64,000 nt of DNA, taken from the NCBI GenBank assembly GCA_933207985.1, contig OW240912.1, forward strand, positions 196,945,129 to 197,009,128, in the 5' to 3' direction. Source of the stretch: Pelobates cultripes. Lineage: Eukaryota; Chordata; Amphibia; Anura; Pelobatidae. The position numbers and the translations under genes were made by a program. The notes beneath the pieces are model-generated. The model was given only the letters and a program-made list of their open reading frames with translations. It did not search any database and was not told the origin of the DNA. Shown here piece by piece: positions 33,285-42,014 of the stretch; within the stretch, counting starts at the first letter, position 1; each line of letters opens with the position of its first letter.

Positions 33285-33758
33285 TCAGTCTAGGGTCGGG
33301 CAGGGCATGGTGTTGTAAACGCCCCCAACCACCACCACCACCAGTAAGCTGGTGACCAGAGCCTCCTGTGTTTCCCAGAAAGAGACATCGGGGTCGTTCG
33401 GGGCGTAGACATTGACTATATGAACCTTTACGTTGTATATGGTGCCCGTAAGGCCCAGATATCTGCCCTCTGTTGCAATGAATGGGCAGCTTTTATGACT
33501 CAGTATGGCCACCCCTGCCCTCTTTCTGAGAGCCCTCGCCTCACGTGTTTGTGTGTAGAACCGGTCTCCCAGTCTGACTGGTGCCGTCTTAGGGAGGTGT
33601 GTCTCCTGGATTAAAGCGATGTCTGCTTTCTTGGCTTTTATGTCATGCAGAAGGAGTCTGCGTTTATTAGGAGTATTTAAATCTCGAGCATTAATGGATA
33701 CAAATTTTAGGGCCATATGAGTGTAGTGAATAGAGAGCGACGGGCCGCCCAGTCCCAT
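33285..33758 (-). pseudogene. LINE ORF2: endonuclease domain
   Basis: This 157-codon ORF begins near the domain start. It reads LKFVSINARDLNTPNKRR, then KADIALIQETHLP (with the catalytic Glu), and VHIVNVYAPNDPDVSFW. These are the first conserved blocks of the apurinic-type endonuclease of L1-class LINEs. The later catalytic blocks (the D.N and SD.H motifs) are missing here; the frame degenerates near 33300, just before the solo LTR insertion. Confidence 0.85.
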
Positions 33759-33789
33759 ATTGAATAGTCATCCCTCCCACTCTTGTTCA

Positions 33790-35160
33790 GGTCGTGACTT
33801 CCCTCCCGTGCAGACGAATTATGTTGTCACTCATAGGGTACCAAAAGTGTACTTGTACATTAACAGTAACGTGGTCATAAACTGAACATAAAAAACATCT
33901 TGTCTTATGATCTGCCAGAGTGGGTTGGGGGTGTAAGCCCCCAGCGGAGTGAACAAATGTCTCCTGAGCAGGGATTGGCACTCCTTCAATCCACCGTGCC
34001 ACCTTGTGTGTGACTCCATAGCGGAATGCTTAAACCCATGATAGCCAGTGGTCCTGGTCTGTTAGGTGTGTGACCTATTGTAGCTAGTGTGTCCCGTCCT
34101 GTCAGGAGGACGGCTTTCGGTATGCTTGGGTGGGTGAGGCGTAGGTTCCTCCCTTGCATGGCCCTTGTTCTGGTCGGGGACCCGTTTCTCCCCCCGGGCG
34201 TCATTTGCCCTTTGCCTTGTGGGGCTCCACAGAGCAATGGTGAAGGGGTGCCAGTGTGTTCGGGTCTGCAAGTTTAGGGTGTCCTGCAGATTCTTAGGGG
34301 ACCTGCAGCTGTGGCTAACTCGTAGTGCTTTTAGGGCTGTCGCTATTGGAAGGGCATCTACCATATGCAGGGGTAGCTCTGGTTGGTTGGGACATCATGC
34401 ACAACAAAGGTTAATAATCACAAAATTGTAAGGTTAGAGCGAGATCTGTCAATTGACTAATCAGATTAAACATTTTTATGACCCCAATACTGATTTTCAG
34501 CTGGATTTTGTTGTGTGTTTTTTTATTTTTAACTGGGCACGTTGCTGGTAAGGATGGTGGAATTAGGGCAATAACATACATAATTATTAAGCACATGTTG
34601 TAAAAGTTGATGAGAACATGTGGGGTACAGCTTCTATGAATGGGGTGGATGATTGCAATGGGTAGTCGAGCTGCAATTTTGGTCTGGATAAATTCCTGCC
34701 CCGCTAGACATTCAATGAATGGATCGGTGATTTAGATAACAAGCCTATGCTAGCAACAAAAACTGTAGCTAGTAGTTTAAGTTTAATGTGCCCCTTGATA
34801 TGGGTTGCCATGGCGGGTCATATGGAAACCGCGTGGCAGTGTAGGTGGCCTGTTCCCGGGTGGTGTAAAATCCCCTTATTGCCCGATTGGCATTTAGCTA
34901 CACCCTGACCTTGTATTCCCCCTCCTTTTCGGCCTCTTTGCCATCCATAGGTCCCTGGGTGATGGGTACCTGTGAGTCAGTTGACCCCTGTATCAACCCC
35001 TGGGCACCATGAACCCATAGTCCTAGGTACCGTCTCTCAGGCTTGCCGGCCTCTTTGTTCCCCTGCATCCATCCACTCTCGAGGTAGGGCGGCAAGTGCA
35101 TGACTGTCGGGCCTCGGCAGGGAAAAGGCCGGTGGGGATTCAATGCCCAAGTGTCGGAAA
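33790..35160 (-). other. Unexplained stretch between LINE ORF1 and ORF2
   Basis: About 1.4 kb with no recognised domain, longer than the usual inter-ORF spacer of L1-class LINEs. It may hold the decayed end of ORF1, a further insertion, or a lineage-specific spacer. I found no target duplication marking an insertion. Confidence 0.4.
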
Positions 35161-35163
35161 AAC

Positions 35164-35706
35164 TTAACCAGATCTGCACCGGTGAGTGGCGTGTGCATCA
35201 TGAAAAGCAACTAGTTTGAACGGGTGTCCCCATGTGCACCAGATCTTCCGGCTGCACAGCAAATCCGCAACAGGTCTCCACTCTCTTCTCCTCTGCAGGG
35301 TTGTTGGGGAAAGGACTTGGTAGAGGGATATAGTAGCCTCGCGGTATGTGAGCTTGTGGTCCCTCCCGTACTTGATAACTGCCTTCTTCGTGGAGAAGTA
35401 ATGAAAGCGGAGTATGATGTCCCTCGGCACCATCCCTTCGGCCCTGCGGGCCCAGAGTGCTCTGTGAGCGCGGTCTGTTACCCGCTTCTCATCCGGGATG
35501 TCCGGTAGTAGATGTTTAAAATAGTGTTCCATCATTTCTTGCAACGGCCCCTCGTTAGGTGTTTCGGGCAGGCCCCTGATCCATACGTTATTACGCCGGG
35601 AACGGTTAGCGAGGTCTTCCACCATCATCTCCAAATCAGTGAGCTGTTGGTGCATGGAGTTGAAATGCGTGACAACGTCGTTTTGAGCTCTGACCACAGA
35701 CTCCAC
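35164..35706 (-). pseudogene. LINE ORF1 (L1 ORF1p-like)
   Basis: A 180-codon ORF with a short coiled-coil-like start (HQQLTDLEMMVEDL), then NRSRRNNVWIRGLPE, the signature entry into the RRM-like domain of L1 ORF1p. It continues DRAHRALWARR and RDIILRFHYFSTKKAV. ORF1p binds the element's RNA. Homologous sequence without an intact frame continues upstream to about 35890. The C-terminal part ends abnormally in RCRSG, probably after a frameshift, shorter than the ~300-residue family. Confidence 0.85.
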
Positions 35707-35915
35707 CCTGCTCTCCAGTGCTGCTGTGCGTGCTCCCAGGGCCTGGATTTCGGTCTTAACCTCCAGAGTGCTTTGTGTAATTTCTGCAGCTAGGTAATTC
35801 CAGACCTCCAGCAGTTTAATGAGAAAGGGCGAGTTGTCACCTGTTTGGTGTTTGTGGTAGTCGCTACCCGCTGTGGATATCAGTGAGACGGAGCCACGAG
35901 GGCTGGGCTCAATTT

Positions 35916-36864
35916 AAAAAACTCTCTCAACACCATAAAACTTTACCTGACTGGAATACCATATCTTAAGTGCCTATTATAGTACCAAACAATTCATGTC
36001 CTCTTACCCTGTGAAGAATATTCTGAGTTATACAACATCTAGATAACCCCATGACAGCAAAGACAACCCATAGACGGTCCTAAATTCCGGGCACTATCCC
36101 ACTTGCTCAAACAGGACCACATACAGAGATAAATTACTATCCCACAGACAATAAATGGTGCCTGGTGAAAATACTAGACCGTTACGTGTCATCACTCATT
36201 GGCCTAAACCCGAATATATCAATATTTACACTGCAGGGCAAACCACTCACTACAGCCAAATTCATAACGTACATCAGAACCCTCTTAACTAGGCTTGGAC
36301 TCAACTTCAAAGCCTTTACGGGACACTCATTCAGAATAGGGGCAGCCTCAGCTGCTTCTAGACAAAATGTCCCTGCTCACATCATTAAAAGATTAGGACA
36401 CTGGAAATCTGCAGTGTATTCTAGATACATACCACAACCAGAGCTAAAGTTGAGACAAGCCTTTATGAATATTGCAATGTAAAGATATCTAAGAAAGTTA
36501 TTTTCATTAAATTTTTGCCCTCTTTTATTACAGGCCTACCCGATACGTTGGTTTCGGCACACCACAACCGACTTGCTCATATATCTAAATTGTTATAAGT
36601 ACGGCTTTAGTCCCCGACTGCAAATTAGAAGACGGAGCCAGGAGTTGTGTGAGTGGTTACCTGGCTATTTAAACCCAGGCCCACTACACCACATGGCTGA
36701 TGCTGCCGGGTTTATCCCTCCCACCTCTCCCCTTATACTATAGTACTATTACCAGGTGGGCACTCTTTTATTACAGGCCTATCCGATACATCGGTTTCGG
36801 CACACCACAACGGACATGTTCATATATCTAACTTGTTATAAGTACGGCTTTAGTCCCAGACAAC

Positions 36865-36870
<6 letters not shown>
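35916..36870 (+). mobile_element. Ngaro-type retrotransposon 3' end
   Basis: The tyrosine recombinase ORF (36165-36482) is followed by split direct repeats: about 105 bp at 36526-36628 and again at 36771-36870. Both contain GGCCTACCCGATACGTTGG or GGCCTATCCGATACATCGG followed by TTTCGGCACACCAC. The ~140 bp between them includes a TATA-like CTATTTAAACC near 36666. The layout matches the B1-A2-B2 end of Ngaro elements. Gag and RT are absent. Confidence 0.82.
36165..36482 (+). CDS. Tyrosine recombinase, C-terminal catalytic part (Ngaro/DIRS)
   Basis: An open 105-codon reading frame with the C-terminal active-site boxes of a tyrosine recombinase: H54 and R57 in GHSFRIG, H79 in LGHWKS, and a candidate nucleophile Y88 in YSRYIPQ. 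Spacing between boxes (about 22 then 9 residues) fits the family. In Ngaro and DIRS elements this enzyme, rather than a DDE integrase, integrates circular DNA. The first Arg box and N-terminal core-binding domain should lie upstream but are broken by stops. It is therefore a partial gene that keeps its key C-terminal residues. It ends about 45 bp before the terminal repeats, the normal place for it. Confidence 0.8.
   Translation: MKILDRYVSSLIGLNPNISIFTLQGKPLTTAKFITYIRTLLTRLGLNFKAFTGHSFRIGAASAASRQNVPAHIIKRLGHWKSAVYSRYIPQPELKLRQAFMNIAM

Positions 36871-36912
<42 letters not shown>
36871..36912. repeat. (TA)n microsatellite
   Basis: An uninterrupted TA run of about 40 bp that directly follows the Ngaro terminal repeat. 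Confidence 0.95.
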
Positions 36913-36915
<3 letters not shown>

Positions 36916-36985
36916 CTGTTGTCTCCTTGCACACACACTTCAATATTTTCTGCCTGGTGCTTTCAAGCCAATGCCAAAAATATAC

Positions 36986-37264
36986 AAAAATATAGGTAAC
37001 AGAAGGCAAGCACTCACGGTCTTGTAGTCTCTTTAAAAGGATTTTATTTATTTCATAGGTTAAATCTTGATCTTGATCGACGTTTCAGCCAAACTTGATG
37101 GCTTTCATCAGGATCTTAACAACTCAACTTTGAGTTGTTAAGATCCTGATGAAAGCCATCAAGTTTGGCTGAAACGTCGATCAAGATCAAGTTATAACCT
37201 ATGAAATAAAGAAAATCCTTTTAAAGAGACTACAAGACCGTGAGTGCTTGCCTTCTGTTACCTA

Positions 37265-37271
<7 letters not shown>
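36986..37271. repeat. Near-perfect 286-bp palindrome
   Basis: The left arm 36986-37127 and right arm 37130-37271 are inverted copies, with only the 2 bases CT between them (ACAACTCAA CT TTGAGTTGT). A few mismatches occur (for example ATTTATTTCAT against ATGAAATAAAG). TA microsatellites lie beyond both arms. The arm contains GATCGACGTTTCAGCC. Confidence 0.95.
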
Positions 37272-37310
<39 letters not shown>

Positions 37311-37388
37311 GGGGTCAAGTCCTGGGGAATAAAGTGTGGGAACTCACTCCAATTTTTCTCCCCCCCACAAAAAATAATATACACTTTC

Positions 37389-37443
<55 letters not shown>

Positions 37444-37445
37444 TG
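37272..37445. repeat. TA/CA microsatellites
   Basis: TA runs at about 37268-37302 and 37392-37440, separated by ~90 bp of repeat sequence. The Ile/Tyr-only ORFs over them are artefacts. Confidence 0.95.
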
Positions 37446-37446
37446 A

Positions 37447-37898
37447 AACAAGGGGGGGTTGGCTGCACTCACCTGAACATGCATAAATGGGGGTGCTGCT
37501 GGGGGCCAAATAATACAAAACACAAGATCCAGCGCACTCACCTATCCACTAAACGGCAACTTCAATGTTGAAAGATTTTATTCGTTTTTTTAAAAACACC
37601 TGTCACAGGTGCCTCATCCCAGGGCCCTGTTTAGCCTTGTACTGCAGAGAGCCCCAGATGGAATTTTTTTCCTCAAGTAAGTGGTTAATCTCATAAGAGC
37701 AGACATTAGGCTGTTAGTGTAGGACCTGCCAAAGATGGGGTACATTGACGTTGTGGCAGGCTTATGCAATGTATGATCATATAATGTAACTAAACCCCCA
37801 TTATTTTTGCCTAGATTAGGTGTTTTTAAAAAAACGAATAAAATCTTTCAACATTGAAGTTGCCGTTTTGTGGATAGGTGAGTGCGCTGGATCTTGTG

Positions 37899-37905
<7 letters not shown>
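37447..37905. repeat. Two head-to-head copies of an interspersed repeat
   Basis: The segment 37515-37602 (from ACACAAGATCCAGCGCAC) is the inverted copy of 37817-37904. The central part (37717-37815) and the outer end match a complete copy at 51924-52190. Together they form an inverted pair with a ~215-bp loop. Confidence 0.85.
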
Positions 37906-37942
<37 letters not shown>

Positions 37943-37947
37943 GCGTG

Positions 37948-37979
<32 letters not shown>

Positions 37980-37987
37980 CACATGCG

Positions 37988-38028
<41 letters not shown>

Positions 38029-38145
38029 GCGTGCACACACACACTGACACACATACTCAGACACACACACATACACTCAGACACACACATACACTCAGAC
38101 ACACACACTCACAGACACACACAGACACATACACTCACAAATTAT
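37906..38145. repeat. (TA)n / (CA)n compound microsatellite
   Basis: Alternating TA runs and ACACAC / ACACTCAGAC runs. No gene. Confidence 0.95.
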
Positions 38146-38223
38146 TATTTTTTTATTAAAAAATGTCCACCCAGCCTCCCTACCTGGAGAGCTGGTGTGG
38201 ACCTGTCCCTGGGGTCTATTGGG

Positions 38224-38425
38224 GCAGGCGCCTGTCTCCTGGTCAGACGCGGCGAGGGAGCTGTGTTCTCTCTGCTCCCTCTCACCGCGCAGGCTGCCTA
38301 CTGATGCTGGGAGCCGGAATATGACGTCATATTCCGGCTCCCGGCATCAGCAAACGGCGGGCAGCAAGAAGGAGCAAAGAGAACACAGCTCCCTCGCCGC
38401 GTCTGACCAGGAGACAGGCGCCTGC
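38224..38425. repeat. 200-bp inverted repeat centred on TGACGTCA
   Basis: The outer arms match (GTCAGACGCGGCGAGGGAGC at 38242 against its complement near 38390). The central 50 bp (38301-38350) is a palindrome with one mismatch whose centre is ATGACGTCAT, a perfect CRE-type site. It is likely a fold-back MITE. Confidence 0.9.
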
Positions 38426-38479
38426 CAGGGGGTCCATTAGGCCACCTCTTGGGTCCCCCCATAACAGGGTGAACACAGG

Positions 38480-38905
38480 GGGCAACATTTTTTGCTGCCC
38501 TCTGAGTGCCTGCAGGAACAGCGGGAATGGCGTTCCTGCTCTAATAAAAGTGCAGGAACGCCATTCCCACGCATTCTTGCAGGACTCTAGCAGTCCTTTT
38601 TGGGGGAGGTTCTAAATGCCGGCAGGTGGCATAGAACATTCCTGCCGTCCTTACTACTTACTGGGTCCCAGTTGATCCTACACCGGCAGTCGCGATCCTG
38701 GGGTATGCCTGGGAGCTCAGGCAGACCCCCTCTGCCCGATCCGCCCCACCCCCCCCCCCACTCGGCCATGTGATTACGGGATCCTCGCAATCACATGACC
38801 GGAATAGCCGGCTTATGCAGTGCCTTTTATTCCATTTGAAGAAGCCACATATGGTGACACACGTTATGGTTATTTTAAATTGTGTATTTATCAATAAAAG
38901 TTTTT
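38480..38905. repeat. Unclassified interspersed repeat with hairpin
   Basis: Contains GGGAATGGCGTTCCTGC facing GCAGGAACGCCATTCCC (38529-38569). Later CGGCCATGTGATTACGGG (38763) resembles 1560-1580, suggesting the same element class as the terminus there. Confidence 0.55.
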
Positions 38906-39590
38906 TTGTCACTCAGTTGTGCCAATCTTCTTTTTATTGTATTTTATATAAACTTTTAAAATGTATTTTACTTTTTCCTGGCATTTTATTGTTGCTGTAC
39001 TCAAGTAATCCGAGGTGGGGAGCATACCACCAATGCCTTATCTATAGAGTATTGTATCCTCCTCTAGACTTGTGAGTATAATTTTATTTATCTTATATTG
39101 TATTTTATCATATTGAGAGCACTATTGGTGCCTTTTTATTCTATTTATTGGAGCATTGAAGAACTAGACTGCACTGACGGACGCACTTTTCCTACATATC
39201 CCATAATCGGGGATTATACTGATGTATGCCATCTACACTAGAGCTAGTCATAGCTCTTTTAAAAATGAATGAATTACCATCATTTTAATATATCTCACTT
39301 TGGATTTGACTTATTACACTATTGGTTGCCCTTGTATCTCTTTCTTGTCTCCATATAGCCACGAACACTCTGACATATCCTCTCCTGATGAAGAGTCTAC
39401 CCAAGGATCTCTGATCTTCCCCTGCTGCTCCAGTGACACTTTATTTGGTACTTATACTCAGTTAAATAGGCGCAGCCCTGTCTCTTTTTTGTATTGAACT
39501 AACAGGCAGTCCTCCTCATGCCTCTAAAAAAGTTTTTAAAAGTTAGTCAAAGTTATTAAACAGATTTTAAATTAAATAAAAAGTACTTAG
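38906..39590. other. Stretch without a recognised gene
   Basis: AT-rich sequence with no family I can name. The ORFs (e.g. 38770-39075) do not resemble known proteins. Confidence 0.5.
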
Positions 39591-39592
39591 AT

Positions 39593-39652
39593 CATATATA
39601 TATATATATATATATATATTTAGAATGATGTTATAAATACAAACAGGTATAA

Positions 39653-39702
<50 letters not shown>
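39593..39702. repeat. (TA)n microsatellites
   Basis: Two TA runs (about 39593-39620 and 39658-39702) next to the Ngaro-type terminus. Confidence 0.95.
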
Positions 39703-39706
<4 letters not shown>

Positions 39707-39849
39707 ATTTGTGGGCAGGGACAATAAGCAGAGTTATGTTAGTGGTGCACAAGTCAGTTGTGGTGTGCCGAAACCGACATTCGGGTAGGCCTGTAAAAAG
39801 AGGGCCCACCAATTTAAATAGCTTGATAAAGGGAGTGGTGGGTGGGGTG

Positions 39850-39907
39850 AACCAGACAGTCTCAGCCCAGAGGGAGGGGTGACCTGTGTATTTATAGCAA
39901 TATCCCC
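39850..39907 (-). repeat. Internal terminal repeat (A2) of the Ngaro-like element
   Basis: 58 bp identical to 47828-47885 (AACCAGACAGTCTCAGCCCA...). On the minus strand it contains CTATAAATAC, a possible promoter. Confidence 0.75.
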
Positions 39908-40053
39908 TCCCACAACTACAGGCTCCGCCTTTCCATTTGTGGTCAGGGATAATAAGCAGAGTTATGTTAGTGGTGCACAAGTCGGTTGTGATGTCCTGAA
40001 ACTGACATTCGGGTAGGCCTGTAAAAAGAGGGCAAAAAGTTAATAGTTTAACA

Positions 40054-42002
40054 TTTATTTTTTTTAATTCTTTATTTTTTCGTGCATGAGTTAATTTAAC
40101 AAGCATTCATGTCATGCCCCAACAGCAGCGACATGCATTGAAATTGACAAACTATAACAGTTGTGGCATATGAAATCGATGCACATTTTTGTTTGAGGGT
40201 TTTCAAAGGAAACAGATGATAGCCAGTGGTGTGACAACACATCAATTAATAAAAAGACCAGACTATTCCTGCTCACTGTATGAGTGTAGCTTGCGAGATT
40301 AAACAATGGTTGTACATATGAAACAGATTTAGAATACGGTGAGTGTAATAACTGACTGACCATTCTAATTATGTATGCCTTAACAAACAGTTGTGTGGCT
40401 AGTTATATCAGGAAATCGAATCTAAAGTAGGTCCTCAGCAAACAGAACTTACGAAAAGCAGCCTTCATACAGCGAGGGACATTGACAGATTACTGTTGCA
40501 GTAGAAGAGTAGGGGGAACATTTTTCTAAATAGCTGAGTCCACTGGGTAAGACCGTGTTTAAAAAAAAAAAAGTCATACCTCACGTTGCTGCGTGGTCTA
40601 GACTGTATTAGTCAGCTATCAACATGCTTAGCATATCTCTGTCAGTAGGTGGGCATTGGGCTGGTGAGTTAACATGGTAGGTAGCTTATTAGGTTAACCA
40701 CAGAAGCTGACCTCTCGTTATGGCTGCAATAACCTGGTGGAGGGCCGTGTGGGCATGGGAGACAGAGCTAACATTGTCTAGGCAGCTACCTAAATAATAA
40801 AGACAAGAAAACAATAGTAAAATATAGGCACACTTCGGCTTGGATCTCAGTTGTGAGGCACAGCAAGTCCCCCTGCCCGGCACAACTGATCTCTTTGGGC
40901 TGCGGATCTGGAGAGCGTCCTTAAGAATGGTATGGGTGGTCGACAGATGTCTTTGTTCCGGCAACAGATAGGGAGCTACAATCATGAAGGGTTAGAGAGT
41001 CAGCCGATGCCTTTAATGGGCCATTTTAAACAGTCTCTGCCCAGGTGAGCCATGGGGTATGTAGGATGGACCGGACCACTGTGAGTTTCTGTTTCCATTG
41101 CTTTTGTCCGTCTCCGTTCTTTGCCTCCTCTTTTTGCAGCATCCAGCCCTGCTCCAGGGGGGTCCGGTGTGTCCTGGCCGTCGCAAGGTCGCCTGTTCAG
41201 TCACTTGGGAGCGGGGGGGGGGTGTAACGTCCCCTTGCTGAGTGGCTGCGGCTCTGGTCGCTGTTGCGTTGGCGTTGCCACCATTGTGGGCCTTGTGCTT
41301 CGTCGTCTTCTCAGGTGGGTAATGCCGCTCTTGGGTTTTTGCAGGCATGGTGGGGCAGCCTTTGGCGGTGTGGCATGGGAGTCTCTGGGTTCTTGGCCAC
41401 TCTGTGCTGGCGGCGTCTGCGCCGGTGTTTGCCCGTCATGCGAGTGAGGTGTGTGGGGCAAGCCTTGTTACTCCTCGCAACTGCACTTGTCGGACCCTGG
41501 AGAGTGCCTCCTGTTGTGGTCCCCGAATAGGGGGTCTGCATGAGGGCCTCTAGCCGTTCCCAGAGTGCGCTGAAGATGCGGTTATACCGGTGCTCAGTTT
41601 CTCTCCTGATGTCGCACTGGGCTGCGGTGAATGAGCCTTCCATATCGCTCTAGTGTAGCTTGGCTGGGGGTTGAGTCGGGGTGGACCGGGATATCCCCCG
41701 CCGGTCCATAGGGGGGGAGCGAAGGCTCTGGGTCAGATTTTCGGCTGTGTTTGGCAACGAGAAAGAGTCCGTCTCTCCTGCGCCTGCCATGCTGTTAGGC
41801 CTCATCCGTGTGACTGGCACGGACCGGGTTAAATGTCGCTTATCTGGTATCTTTGAGTTTGTCCCAGTTTTCCCTTTCACTTGGTGGCCTTTGCTTAGCT
41901 TTTTAGTGTAGTTTCTGTCGCTTTATTCGTATTTTTCCGCTTTGAGTAGCAGGAGCTGCTGAGACTTGCATCCTCTCAGTCCTGTGGTCAGGCCCAGCCC
42001 CC
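40054..42002 (-). mobile_element. L1-type non-autonomous retroposon with 12-bp target duplication
   Basis: A 1.95-kb insertion flanked by AATAGTTTAACA on both sides (40042-40053 and 42003-42014). The left end is an A-rich tail read on the minus strand (AATAAAGAATT...). The right end begins with a GC-rich leader (GGCCTGACCAC) like LINE 5' leaders at 60124. Minus-strand ORFs at 41650-41880 and 41311-41643 resemble the N-terminal region of L1-class ORF1 only loosely. No RT is present, so it would depend on LINE proteins. Confidence 0.8.
41311..41880 (-). pseudogene. ORF1-like coding remnants in the retroposon
   Basis: Two overlapping ORFs (41650-41880 and 41311-41643) with basic, Thr/Pro/Arg-rich sequence: AGAETDSFSLPNTAENLTQS, then RYNRIFSALWERLEAL followed by a run of Arg (KHRRRRRQHR). 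Position after the leader suggests a truncated ORF1. There is no RRM-like block, so the assignment is weak. Confidence 0.35.
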
Positions 42003-42014
42003 AATAGTTTAACA

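Larger units (their letters stand above)
28690..35915 (-). mobile_element. L1-class LINE, decayed and interrupted
   Basis: On the minus strand, ORF1 pieces (35890-35164), endonuclease (33758-33285), RT (about 31320-30383), post-RT region (30055-29459) and C-terminal Cys block (29028-28690) follow in the order of L1-class elements. A solo LTR (31954-33114) lies between endonuclease and RT, and a TTAA MITE (29031-29475) interrupts the C-terminal region. Without these the LINE is about 5.6 kb. Between ORF1 and ORF2 is a ~1.4-kb stretch (33790-35160) with no recognisable domain. Stops and frameshifts make it inactive. L1 and Tx1 lineages cannot be separated by eye. Confidence 0.85.

Noticed and set aside
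39567..40106. 179-codon minus-strand ORF with duplicated FTGLPECQF blocks
   Set aside because: The internal duplication is the pair of Ngaro terminal repeats plus TA microsatellite, not a protein.
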